Assembly: GCA_958296045.1 (NCBI GenBank)
Contig: CATQHT010000002.1
Location: 434,001 to 498,000, forward strand
DNA: 64,000 nucleotides
Origin: Rhodothermales bacterium
Lineage (GTDB): Bacteria > Bacteroidota > Rhodothermia > Rhodothermales > Bin80
Direction of reading: 5' to 3'
Of the stretch, positions 28,225 through 37,787 are shown one piece after another; positions within the stretch are counted from its first letter, which is position 1; each line of letters opens with the position of its first letter. Made by a program: the position numbers and the translations under genes. The notes under the pieces were generated by a model that had not been told where the DNA came from, ran no database searches, and saw nothing but the letters and a program-made list of their open reading frames with translations.

Positions 28225-30776
28225 TCCAGGGGAAGGACCTTGAGGCTCTCGATGCCACGATCGTCGATAATCTTGACGGCGGCTCGGCGATGGTCTCCGG
28301 CTTCAAACGGCAGGGATTCGGTGCCGCGGTATTTCTCAATCAGGTCAGGATCAATGACCGCTTTGAGGTTCTTGGCCAGCTTCTGCCATCCTTCCTTGGC
28401 GCCCGCCATAGGGAAGAAGACTTGGCGTGCAAAAAGGCTGCGCCCATCGTAGTTGGGATCCAGCATCCAGCACGCGATGCGATCAGCGCCGCCGGACTCT
28501 AGGTTACCGGTTCGCACGTCAAAGTAGTCGAACCCCTGCACGGTGATCCGGTACCGACCGGCGTTTGGACCTGTTTGCACCTGCTCACAAAGAACATCGG
28601 GCTGCCCTATGAGCCAGAAGCTCTCATTGCTGGCGCGCTTCTTTTTCAGGTCTGCTGTTAGCAGATCCGCATTCATTTGAGCCTTGATAAGGGTTGTACC
28701 CGGCCAGCGCATCTCATCGATGGTCTTGGCGGCCTCGGGGTCAAACTGGAATGCCGCAAAGACAACAATCTTCGGCTTAAGAACGAGCCGATACGCCTCC
28801 TCCAATGCACGTTCTACCTGACGCGGCTCAAGTGGCGCATGCGTAGGTCCAAACGACACCACCGTGCGCCGAGGATGCGCATCGATCGAAAAATCGGGGG
28901 GCGAATCCGAATGCACTTCTCCATCTGCGTGGAGCCAATCGGCTGCTGGCAGCGTCTCCAGACGTGAAAACAAGAGCTTTCGTCCGCTCCTGCCGCGGAT
29001 GCCCGTCTTTTGGAGTTCTGCACACCAGTCGGCGTGGCGGGCCGATGCGCCCACCCGCGCTTCCGATGCATCGGCCGGAGCAGGTGTGTCTGCTGGGACC
29101 TTATCGATGGGCATCACTGTCGGCGCTGGCACAGCTTCTACGGTGAAGGGGCCGGAGACGCGCGTCGTGGATCTATCCTCCAGCGGCTGATCGTATAGCA
29201 CGATAGGCTCTGCCGGCTGATCATACGCCAGAATGCCCGCCGACACTCTGGGCACGCTCTTGTACTCAAATCCGGCACCTACTCCTTCTTCTGGACGCGC
29301 CAGCCTGTAGTAACTAAATTGAGCGGTCATCAGCCGCTGGCGTGCGATAGCCAGCGCTACACGCGACGTATCGCACGAAATCCAGCGTCGGCCCCACTGC
29401 TCAGCCACGAATGCGGTTGTACCGCTGCCGCACGTAGGATCAAACACCAGGTCACCTGGATCGCTGGACATCAGGATCGCGCGCTGCACGGCTTTCTTGG
29501 CCGTCTGTACTACATAGACTTTCCCCTGCACCGGCATCTGCGCGGCCCAAAGATTGTTGATGCGCCTGCCAGCCACCTCGTCTTCATACAGCCTCCACAT
29601 CAATGAAGTCTGTCCCGGCAGAGCTTCCAAGCGCCCCAGCCGGGCAAGATGATCCATGCCTTCTCTGGAGACCGCCCAATGTCGATTCTTACCGCAGTGG
29701 TACTGCTGACCTTGAAATTCGTACGGATCCGAGCGATCGGTCTTAGACCAGCCCTGCGAGGTAAGATTCATTCGTCGATAAACCCGAGCACCCCTGGGCA
29801 GGTATCGATCGGGATCGAACCGCTCTTCGCGCGTCAACTTGCGGCGTGTGCTGTCGGGCAGCTCAACCATCACATAGGAACTGAAGTAGCCAACCACCTC
29901 CGCTCGGGTCAGCCGCTCATAAAGCTGGCGATACTTCACCTGCGACCGCTGCCTGGCATACCACAAGAGATAGTGTGCGACCTCTGGAAGCGTGGCCGCC
30001 GAAGTACCTGAAGATGTCGCGAAGGCGATGGACGCTACACGGTTCTCTGCCCCAAAGACTTCGTCCATAAGCATCGCGGCGCGATGCACATTGGTCTTGC
30101 CGATCTGAAGGAAACAGCTGCCGGTTGGGGTGAGCAGCTCGCGGGCTAAGAACAACCGATCGCGCAGATAGGTGAGGTATGAGTGGATGCCCAGCTCCCA
30201 CGTGTCACGGAAGGCGCGCAGCTGCTCCGGCTCCTGAGTCAGATCCTCGTCGCGACCGTCGTCCGCGCTCCGCTTGCTTACAAACGGCTGAAAGTTGGAG
30301 CCATACGTGATGCCGTACGGCGGATCCATATACACCGTCTGAACCTTCTGCGCCATGCCCTCCTTCTCCAGCAAACTGTTCATCACCAGAAGGCTGTCTC
30401 CGGCGATAAGCCGGTTAGACCAGCTGTGACGATGCCTGTAAAATTCGATCGCCTTGTGTATGGGAGGGTTCTCTGTCGGCAGGTCAAACAGCGACGGCTG
30501 CGCTGCATCCGCCCGCCGCCGACGCACAGCGTCCATGATGGTCTTCGGATCCACGCGCTCATGCACGTGCAGCGATACTGTCGGTACCTCGAAAGAGGCA
30601 TGCTCCGCCTTGCCTCCCCAGCTCAGTTGCGGATCGATGTGGGGATCGTGCGCGAGTGTGCGCACTGCCGCGTCGGGATCCGTGCCCGCCGTGACTAGGC
30701 CGACAGGCGGGTTGTTGGGCCGGTCCTTGTCGGCATGTGCATACGAGGAAACGTCCTTAGACTTTTTCATGGTCAC
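28221..30776 (-). CDS. mod: Type III-like modification methyltransferase (Mod)
   Basis: 851 aa. It is a beta-class adenine methyltransferase: catalytic DPPYG at 151-155, a long target-recognition region with EFQGQQYHCGKNRHWAVS, then the SAM motif DPTCGSGTT near residue 446. An approximately 350-residue C-terminal extension follows, including FDPEAAKTIDEMRWPGTTLIKAQMN split over two stretches; such tails occur in Mods paired with DEAD/DEAH Res proteins. It would mark the host DNA and give the complex its specificity. GTG 30776 has a weak Shine-Dalgarno-like AGAGACAG six bases upstream; ATG 30770 is the alternative. It is transcribed first, ahead of res. Confidence 0.88.
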   Translation of the reverse strand: MTMKKSKDVSSYAHADKDRPNNPPVGLVTAGTDPDAAVRTLAHDPHIDPQLSWGGKAEHASFEVPTVSLHVHERVDPKTIMDAVRRRRADAAQPSLFDLPTENPPIHKAIEFYRHRHSWSNRLIAGDSLLVMNSLLEKEGMAQKVQTVYMDPPYGITYGSNFQPFVSKRSADDGRDEDLTQEPEQLRAFRDTWELGIHSYLTYLRDRLFLARELLTPTGSCFLQIGKTNVHRAAMLMDEVFGAENRVASIAFATSSGTSAATLPEVAHYLLWYARQRSQVKYRQLYERLTRAEVVGYFSSYVMVELPDSTRRKLTREERFDPDRYLPRGARVYRRMNLTSQGWSKTDRSDPYEFQGQQYHCGKNRHWAVSREGMDHLARLGRLEALPGQTSLMWRLYEDEVAGRRINNLWAAQMPVQGKVYVVQTAKKAVQRAILMSSDPGDLVFDPTCGSGTTAFVAEQWGRRWISCDTSRVALAIARQRLMTAQFSYYRLARPEEGVGAGFEYKSVPRVSAGILAYDQPAEPIVLYDQPLEDRSTTRVSGPFTVEAVPAPTVMPIDKVPADTPAPADASEARVGASARHADWCAELQKTGIRGRSGRKLLFSRLETLPAADWLHADGEVHSDSPPDFSIDAHPRRTVVSFGPTHAPLEPRQVERALEEAYRLVLKPKIVVFAAFQFDPEAAKTIDEMRWPGTTLIKAQMNADLLTADLKKKRASNESFWLIGQPDVLCEQVQTGPNAGRYRITVQGFDYFDVRTGNLESGGADRIACWMLDPNYDGRSLFARQVFFPMAGAKEGWQKLAKNLKAVIDPDLIEKYRGTESLPFEAGDHRRAAVKIIDDRGIESLKVLPLE

Positions 30777-31140
30777 TACTGTCTCTTAATCCATTCTTGG
30801 GCTGCAACCCCATCCGCCGTTTCGCATGCGCATCAGTCTCGTATCTCGGGGTGCGCAAAAATAACGCGGCCCAAGCTGCCAATCGGGGTTGGTCTGGTGG
30901 CGCTGCAGACGGATGCGCGAAGTCTTATGGCTGAGGAGCGGCTCGCTTACCCAGCCCGATCGGGCCACCTGGCATGGCTATCCGTTGCAAATGCGTACCT
31001 TCCGTTCGGGGGCATTCAATAGGTTCCGGCCAGGATCGTGGGCCAGCCCTGGAATGCTGCCAAATACGCTGCGTATTGTCCGCCTTGGACGCGGGTCCGA
31101 CGCAGGATGCAATCGGAGTGCTCCACCATTCACCGTGGTC
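30777..31140. other. Divergent intergenic region of the restriction locus
   Basis: These 364 bases separate mod (minus strand) from the unknown 194-aa gene (plus strand) and must hold both promoters. The unknown gene's frame is open upstream to 30889, but that stretch is Arg/Trp-rich and does not look like real protein. I identify no controller-protein operator here. Confidence 0.45.
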
Positions 31141-31725
31141 ATGGCCGCCATTCGACAACCGACAGATGACGAGCTCAGGCTGGTCAAGAACCCTACGGAT
31201 CTGAGCATCGTCGCAGACAACATCATCCATGTGGCGGACTTCGTCGTGGAAAAGTACGAATTCACGCATGGGGCCAGACTTCCCAACACTTTGCGCGACA
31301 ACGCGCTGACGAGGGTAAAGCGCTACCTCTGGGAATTCATGGATACGCACCGGCTGCTGCGTCGCCGCTTCGTGAAAGAGCTCTTTGCGCTGGCGGATCA
31401 AGCCGTCGATCCCTACAAGAGAAGGCAGCAGGTCGAGCCGCCCGCGGAGGCTCCAGCCGCCACGACACCCCATACCCCCAACCTGCGCCCGGCAGAACGC
31501 GCAAGCGTCTGGGCAGAAAACGTCCAGCAGATCTGCACTAACGCCGTGGCACGGTACGAGGAAGCAAAAGGCGGGCTGAGTCCTGCGCAACGTGAGGCTG
31601 CAATGGCTGCGGCCGCTCAAGCGCTGAAGGTGCGTCTGGCAGCGCTCGAAATGAGTAGGGCTAAGGTGCTGCCGACCATGTTCAGGGCTGCCGAGGATGC
31701 GCTGGTGCGGGTGATCGGATCGTAA
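31141..31725 (+). CDS. Unknown 194-aa protein divergent from mod-res
   Basis: I do not recognise the family. The ATG at 31141 gives MAAIRQPTDDELRLVKNPTD. The chain looks all-helical in two parts: residues 10-90, rich in charged and aromatic residues (TRVKRYLWEFMDTHRLLRRRF), and residues 120-194 (AERASVWAENVQQICTNAVA and LSPAQREAAMAAAAQALKV). A Pro/Ala linker joins them. It has no signal peptide, membrane helix or cysteine pair. Being divergent from a restriction system it could be an accessory or regulatory protein, but no DNA-binding motif is obvious and the link is positional only. Confidence 0.6.
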   Translation: MAAIRQPTDDELRLVKNPTDLSIVADNIIHVADFVVEKYEFTHGARLPNTLRDNALTRVKRYLWEFMDTHRLLRRRFVKELFALADQAVDPYKRRQQVEPPAEAPAATTPHTPNLRPAERASVWAENVQQICTNAVARYEEAKGGLSPAQREAAMAAAAQALKVRLAALEMSRAKVLPTMFRAAEDALVRVIGS

Positions 31726-31898
31726 GCAGTGCTATATCGCATGGCGCGAAGCCGCCTGACAGCGTCCCTGGTGGCTACTTGGACTAACCCTTGGGCCCGG
31801 GAGGATGGATGCTGAAGACGCTATATACGAATGCGGCCACGAGGCTCGTAACAGCCGCGCATCTTTAATAGGCCAGGAATTTGTGCGGGCCGTTTGTA

Positions 31899-32249
31899 TT
31901 ACCTGCCGCTTAGCGCCTTCTCGACCGTTGAATAGATCTCTATGATGCGGTCAAAGCCGCTGATCCGAACGATCTCCTCAATGTCGCGAGAAAGCGCTGC
32001 CATAGCAAACCGTCGGGACGGCGGCCTGAATCGCTTCGCGAGCTTGAGTGAGACGCGAAGTCCAGCGCTGCTGATATAGCGAAGGTTCTTGCAATCCATC
32101 ACGAGAACCGCATCCGAGGACTTGAAGCTGCTCTGTAACTCGCGGTCAAACTCCCACGCGTTCGAGCTGTCAATCCGCCCGCCTACGTGAGCGGTCACGG
32201 TAGTGCCGGACCGCTGGAATGAGAGTTGAAATGTCTGATTGCTTCCCAT
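31899..32249 (-). CDS. STAS-domain protein (anti-sigma factor antagonist type)
   Basis: A 116-aa single STAS domain. I take the ATG at 32249; the longer frame to 32408 is low-complexity and unlike the family. The core matches anti-anti-sigma factors: TTVTAHVGGRIDSSNAWEF, VLVMDCKNLRYISSAGLRV (the SSAG Ser is the usual phosphorylation site), and the helix KLAKRF. It should control a sigma factor by binding a kinase-type anti-sigma partner, but neither partner gene is adjacent. It lies 194 bases after batE on the same strand. Confidence 0.88.
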   Translation of the reverse strand: MGSNQTFQLSFQRSGTTVTAHVGGRIDSSNAWEFDRELQSSFKSSDAVLVMDCKNLRYISSAGLRVSLKLAKRFRPPSRRFAMAALSRDIEEIVRISGFDRIIEIYSTVEKALSGR

Positions 32250-32443
32250 GGCAGCTACGCTGGATTCTGTAAGGTTAAGTAGTAAGGGCGGTGCTGGGCC
32301 GGAGTGCCGCCTCGGCCTGCTGACCGTGTGGCACAAGCCGCAACGGCCAGCAGCATGCAAAATAAGCATTCTTGCGACCACTTGCTTGCCCAATGACCCG
32401 CTCCGCAATGGCTCCTAGCTAGATGCATTCGCTGGCGCCTCAT

Positions 32444-33214
32444 TCAAATCTCACCCACCGCATGGGCTGGTAAGTAGCCTTCAATGCCGTTGGGCAGCCG
32501 GATGAGATAGTGCGTCCCCACTCGCTCCAGAATTGATACGACCACGCCCTCGGGGACGCCCTGCACCCCTAAGGCGCCAAGCGTGTCGGCGAGCGTGGCA
32601 GACCCCTCAATCACCACACCGCGCGAGATTCGGGCGTCCGTCGCGGAAACACCAACCGCCACAGCTAAGAGCAATACGCCCAACAGACCCGAAACCACGC
32701 GTAGCCGCCGCTGCCACGCGCTAGCCGATGGCATCCAGATGTGTCTAAGGTACAAGGCAGAAGCAATCCCGTAGAGCATCAACCCAAGAACAAGGAAGGG
32801 CATCGGGCCCAGTGGCATCACGAGCTCTTCCCACCATGTCATCCAGAACGGTGGCGGCACCGAGGAATACGGGGTCCCAATGTTGGCCTCCAGAAGCGCA
32901 ATGTTGTGCTCCAACGCCGGAATATTGCCCAGATGGCGGCGGGCCTTCTCCCAGTACCGCCGTGCCTGACCGTATTGATCAATACGGTAATACGCATTCC
33001 CCGCATTAAAGTACAATGCGCCCGTCGCATACCCCGTAGTAAGCACGGAGTCGTAAGCGGCGGCCGCCCTCAGATAGTGTCCATCGATATACAGCTGATC
33101 CGCCGCGTCAAAGCTTTGTACGGCTGCTGGGAGCTGTGCTTGAGCCCAAGAGGCCCCTGACGCCAAAATGGCGGTGCAGGTCAGCACTATCGAGACCGAA
33201 CGGAGCAACCTCAC
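32444..33214 (-). CDS. batE: BatE, TPR and SH3-domain membrane protein
   Basis: 256 aa. It has a signal peptide (VLTCTAILASGASWAQAQ), a TPR region (DQLYIDGHYLRAAAAYDSVL, ALYFNAGNAYYRIDQYGQAR), two membrane helices (FLVLGLMLYGIASALYL, VSGLLGVLLLAVAVGVS) and a C-terminal SH3-like segment (RVGTHYLIRLPNGIEGYLPA). This is the usual layout of BatE, the last gene of the Bacteroides aerotolerance operon. It overlaps batD by four bases. Confidence 0.88.
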   Translation of the reverse strand: MRLLRSVSIVLTCTAILASGASWAQAQLPAAVQSFDAADQLYIDGHYLRAAAAYDSVLTTGYATGALYFNAGNAYYRIDQYGQARRYWEKARRHLGNIPALEHNIALLEANIGTPYSSVPPPFWMTWWEELVMPLGPMPFLVLGLMLYGIASALYLRHIWMPSASAWQRRLRVVSGLLGVLLLAVAVGVSATDARISRGVVIEGSATLADTLGALGVQGVPEGVVVSILERVGTHYLIRLPNGIEGYLPAHAVGEI

Positions 33215-35040
33215 GCGCGAATCACCTCCTTGAGCCGAGCGATCAGGCCAGCGGCAGTCTGCAGTGCCTGATCCATTCGGGCACGGTCAGGTCTCGACGG
33301 TGAGAATCGAGCGGCGTCACATTCTGACAGGAATTCCTGCACCGCCCCGAGGGTAACGGTTTGCACACCCGCCTCCTGGAGCGCGGCAAGCAGCTGCGGA
33401 CGAGTCAGCCCGCGCTCGGAGATGTTCATCCTGTCGCAGATAAAGCCGAGTACCGCGCGCTCCAATTCCTCAAACAGTGCGCGAGCCTCGTCCCGCCGAT
33501 GCAGCTTCACCGCGCGCCTGAGATGTCGCTTCGCCAAGGGGTGTGCCCGCTTGCCTCGCGCCCACGCCAGATCAGTCTCCATGCGTACTGTGTGACGGCG
33601 CCAAAGCGCAACAACCCCCATCGCCAATAGCGGAGCGACTAGAGCCACGTATATCCACCAGCGCAGATGAAGAGGACGCGGAGGATAGGGCACCCAGCGA
33701 CCCGGCGGGAGCGGAGGTGCAATGTCGTCCACCGGAAAACCGGACGAAAACGTGCTCAATGGCACATCCTCGGTCGCCGTGCCGCTTACCCGTATGGGTG
33801 GCAATGCCCGCTCAATCGTGCGGTACGTGGATTCCTTCGGATCGAAAAAGCTGAACCGCAACGGTGCTATGGAGAACTCCCCGTTCGTTCTGGGAATCAT
33901 GACGTAAGAGTACGTCTTGGTCCCAGCCGCCACCTGAGCACTGCCACGGCTCCTCGTGCTGACCTCTGGATCATACTGCTCAAACGCGCCAGGCAGCGTC
34001 ACGTCGGGACCTTCGAGCGTGGAAATGTTACCCTCCCCGGAAATCTGGATCGTAAGCTCAACCGGCTCACCCACGTCCACCTCCGACCGGCTCAGTTGCG
34101 CGTTCATCTCGTAGGTTCCCACGGCATCCTGGTATCCATTTGGAGCGCCACGTGGAAGCGGCTTGACCTCCATGGCTATCTCGGGCGAACTGCGGAGAAC
34201 CTCCTGGTAGGCGGGTCGCCTGGAGAAGATGCCGCCCAGTCCACGTGATGCAGGCGCAAACACATCGGTGGCAATACGAAGGGGATCAATCGTTAGCCGC
34301 CCAGGACGCGTAGGAAACACCGCGATGCGCTTCACGACTATGGCATTGTAGCGCAGCCCGTCTAGGATCGTAGTGCGCGGCATGGGCCGCCCTTCAACGG
34401 GAAGGTCCTCGCGCCAGAATCCCTCCGCATCCCACGAATCAGTGATTCGGCTGTTGCGCGGCAGCATGCCTTCGCGGAATACAAGCTCATAGCTGACCGT
34501 TACCTGCTCATTAACAAACGGAGTGGTACTCGAAGGAATGGCTTGGATGAAGATGTCGCGCTCTTCCACCTGCGGGTCTGGCTCCGCAGCCAAGGGGTCT
34601 GGCCAGGGATCGAAAATGCTGCGCCGTGCCCTTGTCCGTGTCGGGCGTTGAGATTGCGGCACCACCTGCAGTGTGATGGCCGCTGTCACATTGGGCGTAT
34701 CGGCAATATTGACGGTGGTCTGCTCGATGCGTGCCTCCCCTTCGCTCAGGGGCCGGTATCGCCACGAAAAAGTGATGGACTGCGTTACGTTGCCGTTAAC
34801 CCAAGACATGTTGGTGCTCCGCGACGGCGAGGGCGACAGCAGTTCGAGCCCCTGCGCACCGGGCGGGGTGGGGGTCGCTACCTGGCTGAGATCGGTAGTG
34901 GAGACTTCTATAGAGTACGTGACGATCTCCTCCGTGCCGACGGTGGTCGCATCCACCAGCGCCTGCACGGATTGTGCGGCTACCCCACGTCCGGCAGCGG
35001 TGAGCACCAGGCCAATACCGATCAGGCGAAACCACTGCAT
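33211..35040 (-). CDS. batD: BatD, oxygen-tolerance family protein
   Basis: 609 aa with a signal peptide (LIGIGLVLTAAGRGVAAQ), several beta-sandwich repeats of BatD type (EIVTYSIEVSTTDLSQVATP, VNEQVTVSYELVFREGM, VGEPVELTIQISGEGNIS), one membrane helix (WWIYVALVAPLLAMGVVALW) and a cytoplasmic helical tail. BatD is thought to work with the VWA-domain proteins BatA and BatB at the inner membrane in stress tolerance, but its biochemical role is not settled. It starts 6 bases after batC and overlaps batE by four. Confidence 0.9.
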   Translation of the reverse strand: MQWFRLIGIGLVLTAAGRGVAAQSVQALVDATTVGTEEIVTYSIEVSTTDLSQVATPTPPGAQGLELLSPSPSRSTNMSWVNGNVTQSITFSWRYRPLSEGEARIEQTTVNIADTPNVTAAITLQVVPQSQRPTRTRARRSIFDPWPDPLAAEPDPQVEERDIFIQAIPSSTTPFVNEQVTVSYELVFREGMLPRNSRITDSWDAEGFWREDLPVEGRPMPRTTILDGLRYNAIVVKRIAVFPTRPGRLTIDPLRIATDVFAPASRGLGGIFSRRPAYQEVLRSSPEIAMEVKPLPRGAPNGYQDAVGTYEMNAQLSRSEVDVGEPVELTIQISGEGNISTLEGPDVTLPGAFEQYDPEVSTRSRGSAQVAAGTKTYSYVMIPRTNGEFSIAPLRFSFFDPKESTYRTIERALPPIRVSGTATEDVPLSTFSSGFPVDDIAPPLPPGRWVPYPPRPLHLRWWIYVALVAPLLAMGVVALWRRHTVRMETDLAWARGKRAHPLAKRHLRRAVKLHRRDEARALFEELERAVLGFICDRMNISERGLTRPQLLAALQEAGVQTVTLGAVQEFLSECDAARFSPSRPDRARMDQALQTAAGLIARLKEVIRA

Positions 35041-35046
35041 GGCCTG

Positions 35047-35760
35047 TTACCAGTCCTTAGTTACACGCCGCGGGCGACCCTTAGGCTCTTGCATTTCCCG
35101 CATAAGCTCCTTTTCCTCATTCTCCAGCGCCTGCAGGATCCGTTCCGCCTCGGCGCGGCTCATGGGAGCGTCCTGCGGCTGGTCCTGCTGCTGCTCTTCT
35201 TCCTGCTGTTCCTGTTCCTGCTCCTGACCCTGATCCTGCTGCTGTTCCTGTTCTTGCTCCCCTTGGTCCTGCTGCTGCTCTTGGTCCTGCGGTTCCTGTT
35301 CCTGTTCCTGCTCTGGCGGCTGGAGCCGCTTTACATACTCGTAATTGAAGCGGGCATCCTCATTCTGCGGATTCGATAGCAGCGCCTGGCGGTAAAACTC
35401 CAGAGCAGTGTCATTGGCTTGCGCACCAAACGAGCTGTTGCCCGCATTATATCGGGCCCAAGAGGCATCTTCCGCTCGCTGGGCCGCTTCGGCTACCTCC
35501 GCCGCACCACCGAAGGCGGCCTGCGCCTGCTCATGAGCGCCCTGGCCGTGCAGCGCCAGCCCTAGATTGTTCTGCAGACCATAATAGATGCGGTCACGCG
35601 TCCTGCCGTCCCGATATACGTCCAGCCCCTGCTCATAGGCGGCTTGCGCTTCCTGATGCTGGTTGTTTTGCAGATACAGGTTGCCCTGCCACCCCTGAGC
35701 TTGAGCACTAGTGTCAGGCGCGACCTGAAACAGGACGAGCACTACCGTCAGCACTTGCAT
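35047..35760 (-). CDS. batC: BatC, TPR protein with Gln/Glu-rich tail
   Basis: 237 aa. A signal-like start (LTVVLVLFQVAPDTSAQAQ) is followed by TPR repeats: QGNLYLQNNQHQEAQAAYEQ, LGLALHGQGAHEQAQAAFGG and ARYNAGNSSFGAQANDTALE. Residues about 150-198 are almost only Gln, Glu and Asp (35165-35315). A final helix (AEAERILQALENEEKELMRE) and a basic C-terminus complete it. BatC-type proteins with acidic low-complexity tails are usual in Bat operons, though this tract is nearly pure Q/E/D. It follows batB by 12 bases. Confidence 0.88.
   Translation of the reverse strand: MQVLTVVLVLFQVAPDTSAQAQGWQGNLYLQNNQHQEAQAAYEQGLDVYRDGRTRDRIYYGLQNNLGLALHGQGAHEQAQAAFGGAAEVAEAAQRAEDASWARYNAGNSSFGAQANDTALEFYRQALLSNPQNEDARFNYEYVKRLQPPEQEQEQEPQDQEQQQDQGEQEQEQQQDQGQEQEQEQQEEEQQQDQPQDAPMSRAEAERILQALENEEKELMREMQEPKGRPRRVTKDW
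35165..35315 (-). repeat. Low-complexity Gln/Glu codon repeat in batC
   Basis: The strand shown repeats CTGTTCCTG/CTGCTC-type hexamers, encoding runs of EQ and QQ. Such tracts are prone to length change by slippage, so the tail length may vary among strains. Confidence 0.8.
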
Positions 35761-35772
35761 AGCATTGGCGTT

Positions 35773-36789
35773 CTACTTGAATGCAGGTTTCTTGCGGGCG
35801 AAGATGAATCCCTCGGCAAGCAACAGCAATATCGCTAGCGCAAGAGGAAGCTGGTACTTGACATCATATTCCTCGAACTGCTCGCCTGACACCTCTGTGC
35901 GCTCCAGTCTGGCAAGCGCCGGGATGATCTGCATGACGCTGCTAGAAGTCCTCGCGATGCGAAAGTAGGAACCATCTTGCGCCAGCCTTTTCAGCTCGGC
36001 CTCCTCCAGCTTGGTTTGGACCACGTCTCCAGCTAGGTCCCGGTGAAATGTCCGTCGTCCACCCTCATAAACCGGGATGGGGACTCCGCCCGTCTCTCCG
36101 ACGCCGACGGTGTAAATGACGATGCCTGCCTCGCGTGCCCTGCCCAGGATGGATTCCAGGTTGGCCACATGGTTATCACCGTCAGACACAAAGATCAGCG
36201 CGCGCGAACGTTCCGAAGCTGTAGGCTCAGCCGCTGCGCCGTCAAGCGCGCGCACGGCCTCTTCTAGCGCCCTCTCAAAATCCGTTCCAGGCGTTGCAAG
36301 AAGGTCTCGGTCTGCCACATCGAGAAACAGACGCAGAGCGCTGTAGTCGGTGGTTAACGGACACTGCAAAAACGCGTCACCCGCAAAGATTACGAGCCCC
36401 ACGCGGTCCCCACGCAGACTGCCCAAAAGCTTCCTTATCTCATTCTTGGCCCGGCTCAGCCGGTTCGGCGCCACATCTTCCGCATCCATGGAGCGTGAAA
36501 CGTCCAGCGCGATTATAACGTCCACGCCTTCACGCGTAACCTCCTTCAACACGGTACCTACTTGGGGTCCTGCAAGCGCCAAAGATAGCAGAGCTACCCC
36601 TAGGCATACCAGGGCTGACTTCCAGCGCCTGCTGCGTCCGCTGACGAGCGACGAAAGACGCCGGATTAGCACCTCATCACCAAAGCGGCGACCCAGACTG
36701 CGGCGACGCCACCAAGCGTACACAAAGACCAGAACAGCAGTCGGCACCAGTGCCAGGGTCCACAGATAGTGAGGATGTAGCCAGCTCAT
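35773..36789 (-). CDS. batB: BatB, VWA-domain membrane protein
   Basis: 338 aa from the ATG at 36789; the frame extends upstream to 36837 through the batA stop. It has an N-terminal membrane helix (LWTLALVPTAVLVFVYAWW), a second helix (LVCLGVALLSLALAG) and a von Willebrand A domain with an intact MIDAS start D96-S98-S100 (ALDVSRSM) and FVSDGDNH. A final membrane helix is LPLALAILLLLAEGFIFA. BatB is believed to partner BatA in a membrane-bound MoxR-type complex. It starts 4 bases after batA. Confidence 0.92.
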   Translation of the reverse strand: MSWLHPHYLWTLALVPTAVLVFVYAWWRRRSLGRRFGDEVLIRRLSSLVSGRSRRWKSALVCLGVALLSLALAGPQVGTVLKEVTREGVDVIIALDVSRSMDAEDVAPNRLSRAKNEIRKLLGSLRGDRVGLVIFAGDAFLQCPLTTDYSALRLFLDVADRDLLATPGTDFERALEEAVRALDGAAAEPTASERSRALIFVSDGDNHVANLESILGRAREAGIVIYTVGVGETGGVPIPVYEGGRRTFHRDLAGDVVQTKLEEAELKRLAQDGSYFRIARTSSSVMQIIPALARLERTEVSGEQFEEYDVKYQLPLALAILLLLAEGFIFARKKPAFK

Positions 36790-36793
36790 CGTG

Positions 36794-37777
36794 CTATGGG
36801 AATCGCCTGAGCAGGATATTGGATAACACCAGTTCAAGGACCACCAGGAGTAGGCCCGGCCACAGATAACGCTGATACCTCTCTTGAAAGTCTGTGTACA
36901 TCAGCGTCTCAATGCGGGTCTGCTCCATCTCACCGATACGGTCGTAGATCGCGCGAAGCGCGTCACTGTTGACTGCACGAAAATACTCGCCACCAGTGTT
37001 GGCCGACACGCTGCGCAGCATGTCTTCATCGATCTCTACGTTGATCATCTGGCGCCGTGTTACGCCATAGGGGTCGTCAACAGGGTAGGGCGCCTGTCCG
37101 CGCGTGCCGACTCCGATCGCATAGATGCGTACGCCAAGAGCAGCGGCCAGCTCCGAGGCGGTCACTGGATCCACTTCGCCGCGGTTGTTCTGCCCATCAG
37201 TAAGAAGGATGATCACCTTGCTTTCCGCCTCCGTGTCCTTGAGCCTGTTGACCGCCGTTGCCAGCGCTGTGCCGATAGCTGTGCCGTCCTCAATCATGCC
37301 GGTATGGACTTCTTCTAGCATCGCCAGAAGGAATGGGTAGTCCAGCGTCAGCGGCGCCTGCGTGTATGCTCTGCCCGCAAACACGATGAGTCCGATCCGG
37401 TCCGAAACGCGCCCGCGAACAAAATCGGCGCCCACAACGCGGGCCGCCTCAAGCCTGTTGGGTCGAAAATCTTCCGCTCGCATAGATGTAGAAGTGTCCA
37501 GCACCAGCATAATATCCACACCTTCTGCGTATCGCTCCACGGTGACATCCCGTATCTGGGGGCGAGCCATGGCGAGCGTGCACAAAGCCAGCGCTGCGAC
37601 TCGCAACACCAGGGGCGCCTGCGTAACGTAGGAGCGCCATCCGCGAGGCGCGGCAGCCGCCACGCGGATGGCGCCGAAGCGCAGCCCGCCTCGCTTGCGT
37701 GCATGCCACCACCTCCACCCTCCCCATACGGGGAGCAGCGCAAGCATCCACAGCCATCCTGGCGCAGCAAACTCCAT
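36794..37777 (-). CDS. batA: BatA, VWA-domain membrane protein
   Basis: 327 aa from ATG 37777 (MEFAAPGWLWMLALLPVWGG), matching the usual start; the longer frame to 37930 is shadow sequence over the preceding gene. The MIDAS is complete: D94-S96-S98 in LVLDTSTSM, then IILLTDGQNNRGEVDP. Membrane helices lie at the start, at about residues 55-72, and at the end (LLLVVLELVLSNILL). It sits in the middle of the DUF58-Bat operon and follows the BatD-like gene by 10 bases. Confidence 0.92.
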   Translation of the reverse strand: MEFAAPGWLWMLALLPVWGGWRWWHARKRGGLRFGAIRVAAAAPRGWRSYVTQAPLVLRVAALALCTLAMARPQIRDVTVERYAEGVDIMLVLDTSTSMRAEDFRPNRLEAARVVGADFVRGRVSDRIGLIVFAGRAYTQAPLTLDYPFLLAMLEEVHTGMIEDGTAIGTALATAVNRLKDTEAESKVIILLTDGQNNRGEVDPVTASELAAALGVRIYAIGVGTRGQAPYPVDDPYGVTRRQMINVEIDEDMLRSVSANTGGEYFRAVNSDALRAIYDRIGEMEQTRIETLMYTDFQERYQRYLWPGLLLVVLELVLSNILLRRFP

Positions 37778-37787
37778 CAGCGCGAAA

